In this document: piece after piece, positions 1 to 10,145 of the stretch
Layout of the letters: every line of letters begins with the position of its first letter
Position numbering within the stretch: the first letter of the stretch is position 1
From: Conoideocrella luteorostrata
Taxonomy: Eukaryota; Ascomycota; Sordariomycetes; Hypocreales; Clavicipitaceae
Direction: 5' to 3'
Length of the DNA: 15,957 nt
Assembly: GCA_032433595.1 (NCBI GenBank)
Contig: JASWJB010000566.1
Location: 1-15,957, forward strand
The notes under the pieces: model-generated
The model's database searches: none
The model's input: only the letters and a program-made list of their open reading frames with translations
Told to the model about the DNA's origin: nothing
Program-made: the position numbers and the translations under genes

Positions 1-8
1 ATGGTGTT

Positions 9-30
9 GGGGGGGGGGGGGGAGGGGGGG
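9..30. repeat. Homopolymer G tract
   Basis: Fourteen consecutive G (9-22), one A, then seven G (24-30). A complementary run of eleven C lies at 178-188, followed by further C-rich sequence to about 202. Such runs are prone to length error in sequencing and can form G-quadruplexes. No coding role is visible. Confidence 0.9.
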
Positions 31-557
31 ATTAATATTCTAGTTTTATCTTGGGTTCGACGTTTCTATTCAGACGGCGAGGAGAACCGGTGGTACATAT
101 TCCCAAAGTGCGTGCCGTTCGATCCCGCCTGTGCCTGTACATCTTCTCAAAGACAAAAAAAATCCAACGCAGTACATCCCCCCCCCCCATTTCCCCTCCC
201 CCTCTTCAGATCCGAATTAGTTACATATATGTTGCAAGTGCCGGGTGCTAGTACATTGACATCAGCAACCACGCCAGCCACGCAAAAGGCCATGCATCCC
301 ATCCTAGAAGCAAGTTTATACACTTTCGCCGCAGTGACTAACATCATGCTGCCTTACATCCCCAGGCATCACTACCACAATGCTGTCTAATGCGCCAATC
401 ACACATCAATAATACTCCCCCATGTCTGAGGCTGCAACCGCGGGATGAACCTCAATGGCCACTGGTTCACAGGCTCTGTCTCACCTCACCGGTGGTTGGT
501 TCCCCGATACCTTGATGGCGTTGCACGGCTTTCAATACGGACAGAAGTTGAGGAGGT

Positions 558-580
558 AGGCAGGCAGGCAGGCAGGCAGG
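558..580. repeat. (AGGC)n microsatellite
   Basis: Nearly six tandem copies of the tetranucleotide AGGC, beginning just after a related GAGGT stretch. It lies in non-coding DNA downstream of the BTB-protein gene. It is a simple sequence repeat, likely length-variable between strains. Confidence 0.9.
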
Positions 581-958
581 GATTCTCCGATGCTCGATTG
601 AGCCAATGGATGATCTACTCCGTTCTCAGTGCATGAATTACCGATCTTTGTATGGAATAATCCAAAGTATGCTACGAATTTAAGTGCAGCAGGACCATGT
701 ACAGTCCGTCCAAAACTATGCCACAATGTGCTGCACGCTGCTGCCTATCTCACGGGCATTCAATATCCATGTAACTATGTGCTGCCTAGGCTTCAAGCTC
801 TGTAAGATATGAAGTAAACAAATATCGCGCAAAGTGCCAAACGCAGTCCCAGGTGTGTCTGCCTGGGCATACCGTCAACGCCAAACGTCCTGCCATCTGT
901 GTGCGTCCTGTATAATCTACTAATTCCAATACCGATTTTCAGTTGTGCGCAATGTTAA

Positions 959-3900
959 TCAATTCGTACGTCCTTTTGTTCTGCCTCTTCCAGCAGTCAA
1001 CGGAGCATTGCCCTCGGCTCGCTTAGTGGCTTCTTCGCATCGCTCTGCACCGCCCGACCCCCCGCTGGGCTTCGGCTTACCTCCTCTTCCCTTTCTGCCT
1101 CGTCGGTTACCACCACCTTGCTCCTTTTCTTTTCCTCTAGCTTGCCTTCTTGCTTCTTCCTCTTGTGTCCGACGGCTTTCCTGGTCCCACCACTCCTGGA
1201 ATGCCTGTTCCTCTTGGATTTCCTGTAGTGATCGTTTTGCCACCGCCTCTTTGACTTGCTGCTGCTCTAATTGCTGCTGTCCGATGATATCAGCCATGCT
1301 CGTGCCGACCATTGCTTCAGCCTTTGGCCTTTGTCTTATATAAGACTTTGAATGCGGTACTAGCGGTTTATTGTCCTGAGATTTGGACAACACATCTGTA
1401 GGCACCCCAGTTGAACCGTTTGCTCGGCGGACTTGGCCCGAGAACCGTGTGTCTGGGGAGGCTGCTCGACGCTTGGACATCTGCGGGTTGGTTTCAGCTG
1501 CTACAAGCGGCTTTGGAGATAACACTGGTCCTCCACGTCGCGCCATTTCTGACTGCATTGCATCTTTGAAAGGTGTCTTTGGAGTTGGGGTTGCCGACTT
1601 CCATGGTGCTGGCCGAGCGGCCGACTTGGCAGTTTCCCAGGGTGTAGTGTTTGTCTTTGCTCTCTCAGCAGCCACTTCGGCTTCTACTTGCAATACTTGT
1701 TGCCTCTTTCGTTCCTTTTGAGACATCTTTACCTGAGACTTGTTGAGAACAGCCGCCTTGTCGGCCTGCGACGCTAGACCGGCAGTCAGGGCAGATTTGG
1801 ACGATGCTTCCTGCATAATGTCTTTCAGATCTAACTTGGAGGCTGGTAAGACTGGCGATGCCCATGGTGCATTGCCAGGCATCGATGGCGATGATGCCGG
1901 TTGTCGGCTGCTTGCTTGAGCAAGTGTTTCAAGGCTCGACTGAGGCAGCTGAGACGTCGATGTTGAACCGAGGCCCGGCGACTGGCTTAGATCGGCTCCA
2001 AATTTCTTCAATTTCGCACTGCGCCAACCTTCAGGCAGTTGTGGCATGTTGTCCATGTCGATCTCGTTGCGGCCGTCTGGTGTGGCCAACATCTCCGGTG
2101 ACACAGGACTGCTGATCTTTGGGCTATCCTCATCGTCCATGTTGAATATCAAGTCGGCATGCGAGTCCTTTGGTCGTAAGTTGGGGCTGAATGGTTCATT
2201 ACGACCAGCTTTTGATTTGCGACGCAATCTGTCTGGTGTGTTGCTCGCCAGTGAGGACTCATCAAGGCTCCCCCCTCGCAATTTGTACAAAGAAGACAGC
2301 TTTTTCTCCTCGTCCCTTTGCATAATCCTGAATGCCATTTCCTTTACACGACGCCGACGCTCCTCTTCCATGTCGAGGGCTAGGTCTGGATACTTGTCGT
2401 GAAGTAGAAGTTCAGCCCGACCACTGCGCACTATGGGGAAGCGAGCGAGCTGGTTATTTCGCACAACTTCGTCAAGCTCCAGTAAAAGGTCCTCATCGAG
2501 GCCATCCAGGAGGTGATTTTCGAGCATGGACTCCAGCTGCAAGCAGATGTATTCCAGTCCAACATCTCTAAATTCGGTAACTGAGCAAGGACTTATTTCA
2601 TTCAAAAGGTTTGCAATGTTACGGGTGGTGACAAACTTGCCTATCAAGCATTGGCAAATTTGAGACAACCGGTCCATCATCAACTCGTTGGCCACACCCA
2701 TCACATCGAGCACCAACTCTGAGAATTCATCCAACGTATTCATGCAGACGTCGTTGAATATCTCCTCTCCAACATCGGCATAGAGGTACACCATGACATA
2801 ATGAAAGGTTTGTGGGCTTATATGCTTGAGGTCCACCCGGATTAGCTCTGCATCGCCGAGCGATGGATTGCGGCGGCCAGCCAACCATTGACCTTGAGAT
2901 CGTCCACGAAACATCCCCTCGAAAAAGGGGCATCGCTGACAAATGAGATCGCTATGAGCCAAAACTTCATCTCCATCCAATTCGATTATCATATCAGCAT
3001 CTCTGAAAAACGAAGGATCTGCAATAGCATCTCGCAGATTGGCATCCAGAGACGGCTCCAATCCCTCTTGTAATCGGGCTGCAGCTTCCAGTTTTGGCAT
3101 TTGCAGTTTGGTCCCCAGTTTCATGAGTTCTGTCCTTACTTGGCGAAAACAAAATGCAAGCGGCGGTGCCTCTCGGGTGTATCTCCACACAGGGATGATC
3201 GTATCGAGATATGCAAACACGATGACGTTCAGTAATGTCAAGACGTCGATTCCGACAAAGGTAAGAAGTACCTTAGCGCCATTCTGCTCGATCAGGAAGA
3301 TATCGGAATGCGCATCACCGTTTCCACTGTACTGGTACTCTGAGAGTGCCTTTCGCAGGACGGGACTGCGTCCTGCAAACAGCCAGCTGTGAACAGGAAG
3401 TTTGAGGTCAGGGTTTGATGAAGTTTGTATCTCCATGTTGAGATGTTCATATTGAAAAGAATTGGCCGAGATCCATTGTAAAAGATCTTGTTCAATATTC
3501 GATGAGCGGAGAATCTCATGTGGCACAGAGCCTGGCTTTTCTCGTGCAATTGCTGCATCCCAGCGCTTCCGAGAGTTGTTCTCGCCTATGTCAACAATCG
3601 TAGCTTGGAAGTCGTTGAGGCAAAGCAGAGAACTAATGTCGTGCCAAATAGTCTGTTTCATGATACTGATATCAGTAGACATGACCCGACTGTCTTTGCG
3701 GATGGCTGCGAACGTTCCAAATGTAGAGCTGCGAACTGCAACGCAATTCGTGATATAGGGAACTCGTTCAAACTTGAAGTCCTTCTTCTTGGCATCCAAA
3801 GAGCTTGGAAATGTTGCGAGTTTTCCTTTCAAACGTTTGACTCGCTTCCAAACGGCACCAGATTCGGTACAGATGATAACGGAGCCATGTTCGCCTACGC

Positions 3901-5796
3901 TGACGGATACCGCGCCATCTTTTCGGGAGTCCCAAATGCATTGTGGCTGCGTCACAGCGCTCTTAATTTTGACGGGGTTTGTCGTGGAGCCAGCAACCGG
4001 ATGGGCATCTACTTTACTGTTCAGTTGCATGGTAAAGAGATCTCCGCAAGCCGTAACAGCGGCAATTGTTTCACCACCAGACGCGATGTACCGAATGTTA
4101 CGACGCCCCATGTCGTAACGATGCGTGTATGTGCTCGCGGTGAGATTTTGGTTGCTAAACACATCGGGATAAGGAAATTTGACCAAGTTGTATCCATAGT
4201 TTGTAAAAACCCAGACAGTGAAATTTGAAAGCAAACATGAAGTTGCCTTGTCAATAGCTGAGACCATTTCTATCGGGGCTGAGAGTAGCGACGCTGCGAC
4301 TTTGCGCGGTATAGGCTGAACCTCCAAGGACCTCGAGTCAGCATCCATGAGAGCCAGTTGACCGAGATTTCGTCCCCAACAGTAGAGCGACGACCCTGTG
4401 TAGGCAACAGAGTGAACAGCCGATGCAGCAATGCCCTGAACAAACTCCTTTTTCAGCGGCCCAAAAACTTGTCGTGGTGTGAGACTCATAGGTTCTTCAT
4501 CAGACCTCATAACCGGCGGGAGGGCATAGCCCAGTTGAGAGTCCGAGTTCAGACCCCACGTCCACAGCTCTCCCCTTTCCGTGATAGCCATGGAGTGGTT
4601 TTGCCCGAGGGCGACTTGATGGGCTTTGCGATCGGCGAAGGGGCCATCGACAGGAATTAACTTGAATTGCGTATTCTCATCGCCCAAGCCGAGTCTTCCT
4701 CCACGGCCCACGCCGCAAATATATAGATTGGATACTGGGTCATTTGTCAACACAGCAGTGTGGAGCTTACACATGATAACATCTCGGATCGCAATCGGCG
4801 GATTTCGGACAATGGTGGGAATATCCTCCAAAGACGATGAACACGGAAGCGATTCCGCGTCTCGTTCATCAAGATACATCTCATAAAATCGATGCAGCAG
4901 CCCATCTGGACGCTGAAGAACCATGCGCTCGGGATACTGACGGTCATTTTCATCGCCGACTCCAAGAGACAGGTTCTTGTTGCTTCCAAACATGTAAAAT
5001 TCATCTCCACTAACGGACTGCCCAATACCAAGAGCAACACTGGCAGCCCTAGTTCACAATCAAGTCAGCTCATGCCCGCAATACTTAACCAGAGTATTCA
5101 GAATGCAGTTGGTGGAGATATGTCCTACATTTTTGCAATCTCATCGTCGCTTTCTTCATAATCAGAGCCATCATCATTTAGGCCGGAGGCGTTGGGCTCT
5201 TTGAGTGACCGGGTAGCAATGGTAGAGTTGTAAAGATCGAAAGGGCTGTTTCCCTCGTGATCCTTGGTCTTGATAAGGTGGCCGACTTTACCAACAGCAG
5301 ATTGGTTGGTGTGGTTGGTCAGATCAATACGCTCCTTTGCCAGCAACATTCGAGCAATGGAAACATTGCCCGCATAAAGTGACCTGTGGAGGGAGTTCCA
5401 GCCACTCTCTGGATCTTGGGCGTAAAGATCGAGAGAAGGGTGTTCGAGAAGAGCTTGGATGAAGTCTCGGGCGTTTGGATGAGTGGATGAAGCGGCACGA
5501 AGGAGAACGGTCAGACCAGCATGATCACGACTATTGACCTCGCTACGGCTGAGACCAGCTCCATTGTCCTTGAACTTGCCAGTCCCCGATGTATATCCCG
5601 ATGCCTTGCGCGGCCTAGGGGTCGTTCGAGGCGACGAAGCATAACCCCCAGGGCTGCCACCTAGGAATCCACCGCCGGTATTGCCTACGGATGGGCTCTT
5701 GTTTGCCGCGTGAGAGTTGGGGCCGGCGGGGGCCAGCAGACGTCGAAACTTGTCGACATCATTTTCCCAATAGTATTTCCACAGAAGATGGCTCAT
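959..5796 (-). CDS. Ankyrin-RCC1-double BTB protein, IBtk-like (probable Cullin-3 adaptor)
   Basis: Two exons on the minus strand, 5796-5129 and 5048-959, encode 1585 residues. The start is the ATG at 5796 (MSHLLWKYYW...). The same frame continues upstream to 5856, but that codon is GTG and unlikely as a eukaryotic start. Visible domains: ankyrin-type repeats about residues 91-189; degenerate RCC1 propeller repeats from about 235, with clear ones at 238-265, 330-356, 382-401 and 442-462; a first BTB-like region at about 756-881; a typical BTB/POZ domain at about 902-1031 (DADMIIELDGDEVLAHSDL); a long disordered Ser/Pro-rich tract; and a C-terminal Gln/Glu helix (1472-1525) followed by an Arg/Gly/Lys-rich tail. 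This order matches animal IBtk and related fungal BTB proteins. Family knowledge says such BTB proteins recruit substrates to Cullin-3 ubiquitin ligases; that role here is inferred. I see no lesions. Confidence 0.9.
5049..5128 (-). other. Intron of the IBtk-like gene (80 nt)
   Basis: On the minus strand the intron starts GTAGGA at 5128 and ends CTAG at 5049, with a CTGAC branch-like site. Without splicing, exon 1 stops at 5125, just after an acidic stretch. With splicing, codon 223 (ATG) is rebuilt across the junction and the frame runs into AASVALGIGQSVSGDEFY and then MFGSNKN. That restores a proper RCC1 repeat across the boundary, which is strong support for these sites. Confidence 0.88.
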
Positions 5797-5884
5797 GGGC
5801 AGTTGCGATGTCACTGGTTGCGGTCGAGCTTCACTCCCAGGCGCTTGAAACAACACCTCGCTGTGAGTCTCTGCGGATCACGGC

Positions 5885-5893
5885 TTATTTAAA
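5885..5893 (-). promoter_or_regulatory. TATA-like element upstream of the IBtk-like gene
   Basis: Read on the minus strand the sequence is TTTAAATAA, about 90 bases before the ATG at 5796. Position and sequence fit a core-promoter TATA-like element, but fungal promoters often lack one and there is no independent support. Confidence 0.35.
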
Positions 5894-5980
5894 GGTGCGA
5901 TTTGAGGCGCCGGAGAGCTTTGACCACGAATGCGACGTTTGCCACCGCGTCTGGCGTATACTGCGTGGTTGTCCTAAGGA

Positions 5981-6010
5981 TTCGATGCGATTCGATGCGA
6001 TGGGATGCGT
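5981..6010. repeat. Short 10-bp tandem repeat
   Basis: Two perfect copies of ttcgatgcga (5981-5990, 5991-6000) followed by a degenerate third copy, tgggatgcgt. It lies about 190 bp upstream of the IBtk-like start codon. A regulatory role is possible but unsupported. Confidence 0.75.
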
Positions 6011-7770
6011 TACGTTGACGGTGACGATTAAAGCTGGGTGGGAACTACTCTGCAGACAGGGAATATTCGTATATGGAAGTCGACGTGTCACAGCGGCCTA
6101 GGAACAAGGAATAAATTGAATATAGAACGGAAGTATGAAATGAAATTGGAACCGGGGAGCTGTGGCGAGTTTGAAGAGAGATGATAGATATCAGAGTGAA
6201 GGAGCAACCCATCCTCTGTCGCGACAGGGCTGGACCGGCGACCGGTGCCTCTTCACGCCGGTGACTGTGCGCGTCAGCGGGGTTCGCAGGGCAGGTGCAG
6301 CCTAGCTTGTCTGTGTATGCCCGTAATTTATTGCGCAGCCAGCAGCCCCGCCGCCCCCTTCTCCAGCAACACGGACGCACAAGGCACTGATGAGGCGTGC
6401 TGCCGCATCCGGCCCTCCGGCGACTTTCGTTTGGACATGCTCTGTGCAGCCAATCAATGCCCTCTCTCAGCACTTGTGCCGGACTGTAGGGCAAATAGGG
6501 CTTAATCTGCCTTCACATATGCGTCCCGTCACCGTCACGGGGCTTTCCACATGCACTCTGTTGCGTGATTCTATTTGCTCTGTGGAAGAATAAACAACTT
6601 AAGGAATGGCACCGCCAAGTGTCGTATAATAAGAATCCTCGGAATAAGTGAGGGGCTTTTGTTGACGATGATAGCCGGCTGGCCGACACGCGTTGGTCCA
6701 TACCGCGCCTGACGATGGTATACTGTCAGCCGACAATATTGCCTTTCAAAGTCTGGGGAGGACCTAACCATGTGATTCCGGTAAAGAACGTTCATGTTCC
6801 CAGCGTCCAAGAAACGCTAGGTTCACGGCGCACGTGCCAGTAATGCTCGTCTATCTTTATCTTCGCCCCACCTTGCTCATCTGGATGCACGGTGACAGTA
6901 TTTACGAATTGCATGGAGTCAGACACACATAAATATCGCGTGTCAGCCAGGGGCTTGGACCTCACTGTTATTATCTATCCCCTGTCCATGTCTCTGATCA
7001 AGGTGCTTTCCAAGAAAGAAGGCGGGGAAAATGATGGGACCGAGAACATCCCTTCAAGGCTTTTGTCTGTGATGGAATGAAGTGTTCGGCATATAATACC
7101 ATTTTGCTGTATTTGCCATCATCACAGTGTTTGTATTAACATTCGCCTCCGCGCGTAGTACCGCGGCAGCAAAATTGTCTTTGCTAGGGCCATATTGCTT
7201 TCACAATGCCAAGAGCTCATGGGCTTTTAATCCTATCATCACGTAGTGGTCCAGCCTCGTTGGAAGGCGGACCATTACCAAGTACCTAGACACGTTAGGT
7301 TACGTAGGTAGCCGGATCTTCAATCATGGCCCTGTGGCGGTAGGTTGCGATCAAAATGCATTGCTCGTTTCCACGTCCAATTCTTTTTTATCATCATAAA
7401 GCCTTGTAAGAGAAGATGGGCACGGTGTTTTATTATTTTAGACTTGCCAAGACGGATATTATGTCAAGTTCTTTCTGCGCCATTAGGAGTCTTCTACTCT
7501 AGCAGGCTAGTTGAAGAATATACAATATGCCAAACCGGTATTTATGTGCACCGTATTGCTTCAAGCAGCTCCACGCCGTACCTGGACGGCAAGTTGAAAA
7601 TTCGTTGAGGGAACAGCGCCCGCGGACAGCCGTGTGGAGAGGCCTAGTTCGCCTGTAGCCGGCCCGCCAACCACACTAACAGCCCAGCCAACTCGACTCG
7701 AAGTGTCCCGGTCTGTCAAGCCCTGTCCACGCCATCCCATGTCAACGGATGATTGCCATCGATCGGCCCA

Positions 7771-7800
7771 GTACGGAGTAATTAACTAACTAGTTACTTC
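7771..7800. promoter_or_regulatory. AT-rich near-palindromic motif upstream of the carrier gene
   Basis: The stretch contains TACGGAGTA followed by AATTAAC, the perfect palindrome AACTAGTT and TTAC, so GTAA and TTAC arms face each other. It lies about 200 bp upstream of the carrier ATG in otherwise GC-rich sequence. I have the impression that similar TACGGAGTA-type motifs recur in fungal intergenic DNA; the function is not known to me. Confidence 0.25.
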
Positions 7801-7990
7801 CTCCACTCGGAAATTGCTCGCACGCCCGGGTTGGACATTTACCCGCGCCATCACCGACTTCGCTCGTGAACTCTCTTATTTTCATCTTTGCGCCAAGCAA
7901 GTCACTTCCTCCTCGATAGCTTCGCCCCATTGCCCTCGATCGCCTCGCGTAGTATCGTCCGAGTCGCCAGAGTCTCCAGGGCCGCCCATC

Positions 7991-9263
7991 ATGTCGCAGG
8001 AGAAGCCTCTTCCCTTTGTCTACCAGTTCGCCGCAGGTACGTCGGTTGTATCACGGGCCCGCAACATCCCGCCGCTTCAGACCTTGCTAACCAGCACCAC
8101 AGGCGCCATTGCTGGCGTTTCGGAGGTATGGCGCTCCAAACAATGTTGTGAATGGATGACCTCAATACTAAACACCCAAACGCGTTTGTAGATTCTGGTG
8201 ATGTGAGTTGTGCCATGGATTTCTACCCTTTGACTCGGGAATTCCTACTGACTGTGGTTTATGCAGGTACCCATTGGATGTTGTCAAGACTCGAGTGTAC
8301 GGGATCCCTTATACCCCGGCCGAAGGGCAACTTGATGGGCTAACTTTTGCAGTCAATTGCAAACAGGGAAAAGCACTGGCGCCGAGTCCTACAATGGCAT
8401 GCTGGACTGCTTCCGCAAGATCATCAAGCATGAAGGGTAGGATGCGCAACGTAGCCACGCTCTGCGCTCACTAGCAAAATAAGACTAACAAAAAGTATCT
8501 AGCTTTTCGCGTCTTTACCGAGGTATTTCAGCACCGATTCTCATGGAGGCTCCCAAGCGTGCCACCAAGTTCGCGGCCAATGATGAATGGGGCAAGATTT
8601 ACCGCAAGATGTTTGGCGTGAACCAGATGAACCAGTCCTTGTCCGTCCTGACCGGTGCTACTGCCGGTGCTACCGAGTCTTTTGTCGTCGTTCCCTTCGA
8701 ACTTGTCAAGATTCGCCTGCAGGATAAGGCGTCTGCCGGAAAATACAACGGCATGGTCGACTGCGTTGTAAAGACGGTCAAAAACGAGGGTATCTTGACT
8801 ATGTATCAGGGTCTGGAGAGTACTATGTGGCGTCATATTCTCTGGAATGCCGGCTACTTTGGCTGCATCTTCCAAGTTCGGCAGCTGCTCCCCAAAGCCA
8901 GTACCAAGCAGGGCCAAATGACCAACGATTTAATCTCCGGTTCCGTCGGTGGCACCGTCGGAACAATTCTCAACACCCCCATGGACGTTGTTAAGAGCCG
9001 TATTCAGAACACTCCCAAGGTTCTCGGACAGGTTCCGAAGTATAACTGGGCCTGGCCAGCGGTATTGACAGTGTTCAAGGAAGAGGGTGCTAGTGCTTTG
9101 TACAAGGGTTTCCTTCCCAAGGTTCGACAGCCTTGTCATGCGAACATTGATTCTATTAAATGCTAACATATGTGCGTAGGTTCTGCGTCTTGGACCCGGA
9201 GGTGGTATCCTGCTCGTCGTTTTCACTACTGTTATGGACACTTTCCGCAAGTGGCACTCATAG
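7991..9263 (+). CDS. odc1: Mitochondrial 2-oxodicarboxylate carrier
   Basis: Seven exons encode 298 residues: 7991-8036, 8103-8125, 8192-8202, 8267-8296, 8353-8436, 8503-9121 and 9180-9263. The frame is kept through all six junctions, and the joined protein has three mitochondrial-carrier repeats. Each has the signature PX[DE]XX[KR]: YPLDVVKTR (P29-K34), VPFELVKIR (P129-K134) and TPMDVVKSR (P224-K229). Length is typical of the family, and the N- and C-termini are complete. Stretches such as LMEAPKRATKFAANDEWGK and YNWAWP match my memory of fungal ODC proteins. These inner-membrane carriers exchange 2-oxoadipate and 2-oxoglutarate, linking lysine metabolism to the matrix. Yeast has two paralogues (ODC1, ODC2), so the symbol marks the family, not a proven orthologue. 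The ATG has A at -3 and is the first ATG for about 190 bases. Introns are 56-66 nt with CTAAC/CTGAC-type branch sites; the last has an unusual donor, GTTCGA. Confidence 0.94.
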
Positions 9264-9756
9264 AGATATACCCAAGCTAGGTTATGTGGTTGACGGAGAA
9301 AATGGTGTCAAGATCGATGCGCAGAATAACGTGTACTTGTGAATGAATGGTAGACTGAAAGTTGTGTTACACATAGACAATATCGACAGCCATGTTGGCC
9401 ATTTTTGAATCAATACGTCTTCCATCTTGATTACAAATTACCAATAGCTGCCCATATCTAATCGCCACAACGTGATACGAGCGTTGCACGTCTGGCCGTT
9501 GTCTTATTTAAGCTAACAATTTTTTAATTTTTTTTTTCCCTCTCACACTGTCTAGCTTGGCAGAGTACAAGACGAATACCGGGATCGCGACTCTTTCGGT
9601 CGTCACCGTGCTGTTTCATCTCACATTGCTGGAATCGACAGTCCGGAATATCCACAAAAACACCTTCACGTACCTGACTCCTATGCAACACGACTCTACA
9701 CAGGTCAACACCTCAGTCCAGGAGATCTAACTCATACGCTTACTAAATCTCATGAC
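9264..9756. other. 3' flank of the carrier gene and upstream DNA of the next gene
   Basis: No complete gene is visible. The stretch includes the presumed 3' UTR of the carrier. At 9512-9555 there is a sequence that looks exactly like the end of a fungal intron: GCTAAC, a long T/C tract, then TCTAG. A 69-codon stop-free frame follows it (9556-9762); see the findings. I do not recognise the translation. Confidence 0.45.
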
Positions 9757-9764
9757 TATAAATA
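9757..9764 (+). promoter_or_regulatory. TATA-box candidate (TATAAATA)
   Basis: A perfect TATAAATA lies 650 bp before the ATG at 10407. A second candidate, TATATAAG, lies at 9851-9858. Either could set a transcription start ahead of the pyrimidine-rich leader. Choice between them cannot be made from sequence alone. Confidence 0.35.
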
Positions 9765-9850
9765 AGGCCACTTCACTACACATTAGTAGGTACTACTTTC
9801 TGTCATCAGCATCATGCAATCGGTAAGCCGGATTTTATCCCCCCTACATG

Positions 9851-9858
9851 TATATAAG
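9851..9858 (+). promoter_or_regulatory. Second TATA-box candidate (TATATAAG)
   Basis: TATATAAG sits directly ahead of the long C/T-rich tract that runs from about 9870 to 10200. If used, the transcript would carry the whole minisatellite in its 5' leader. Confidence 0.3.
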
Positions 9859-9985
9859 CCGTCTGCTTGGCTCTTTTTCTTCTCTCTACCTTCTTCCTTT
9901 CTACATTATCCCTCCTTGTCTCGGATTTTTGCCTATATGACCTTTCTCTTCCTCTCTTCTTTCGTCGCTTCTTCCCTCCTCTATT

Positions 9986-10075
9986 TCGTCCTCTTCCATC
10001 TCGTCTTCTTCCATCTCGTCCTCTTCCATCTCGTCCTCTTCCATCTCGTCCTCCTTCATCTCGTCCTCCTTCATC
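9986..10075. repeat. Pyrimidine-rich minisatellite, 15-bp unit x 6
   Basis: Six contiguous 15-bp units with consensus tcgtcctcttccatc start at 9986, 10001, 10016, 10031, 10046 and 10061. Units 1, 3 and 4 are identical; unit 2 has one change; units 5 and 6 are identical to each other, with ccttc in place of cttcc. All lie within a C/T-rich tract upstream of the gene at 10407. As translated, the plus strand would give a Leu/Phe/His-rich repeat, most likely an accident of base composition. Confidence 0.95.
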
Positions 10076-10145
10076 TCTTCTCCTCTATCTCTTCTCCTCC
10101 ATCTGTTCTTCTCCCTCTCTTCTCCTCCCTCTCTTCTCCTCCCTC
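10076..10145. repeat. Pyrimidine-rich minisatellite, 14-bp unit x 5
   Basis: Five contiguous 14-bp units of the type tcttctcctccctc start at 10076, 10090, 10104, 10118 and 10132, abutting the 15-bp array without a gap. The last two are identical. The units lack the CG of the 15-bp family, so this part is an almost pure C/T strand. Confidence 0.92.

Larger units (their letters stand above)
1..958. other. Intergenic region downstream of the BTB gene
   Basis: I see no supportable gene here. The open frames that exist are short, run through homopolymer tracts and give low-complexity proline-rich or cysteine-rich translations unlike any family I know. The region holds a long G-run, a C-run and a tetranucleotide microsatellite (listed separately). 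It probably includes the 3' untranslated region and terminator of the minus-strand gene that ends at 959. I could not pick out a clear polyadenylation signal. Confidence 0.6.
5797..7990. other. Divergent intergenic region, about 2.2 kb
   Basis: It separates the minus-strand IBtk-like gene from the plus-strand carrier gene and presumably holds both promoters. The open frames inside are short and give arginine/cysteine-rich or otherwise unstructured translations. Several begin at non-ATG codons, and I found no splice-joined frame resembling a known protein. Short features include a 10-bp tandem at 5981-6010, an ACCGG/CCGGT inverted repeat at about 6233-6245 and an AT-rich near-palindrome around 7771-7800. 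No ATG occurs between 7800 and the carrier start, so the carrier leader is free of upstream start codons if transcription begins after 7800. Confidence 0.6.

Noticed and set aside
1..390. 129-codon plus-strand frame at the window start
   Set aside because: It runs through the G-run and C-run, has proline-rich low-complexity translation and matches no family; likely chance.
3518..4228. 236-codon plus-strand frame opposite the IBtk-like gene
   Set aside because: It is the antisense shadow of a well-supported coding exon and shows no domain of its own.
5797..5856. N-terminal extension of the IBtk-like protein to 5856
   Set aside because: The codon at 5856 is GTG; the first in-frame ATG is at 5796 and begins the conserved-looking MSHLLWKYYW segment.
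6045..6494. 149-codon minus-strand frame in the divergent region
   Set aside because: Arg/Cys/Ser-rich composition with no domain pattern, and it lies in the expected promoter region of the IBtk-like gene.
9814..9825. A first exon ATGCAATCG followed by a GTAAGC donor for the gene at 10407
   Set aside because: It would need an intron of nearly 600 nt through the minisatellite, and no suitable in-frame acceptor was seen ahead of the disordered N-terminus.
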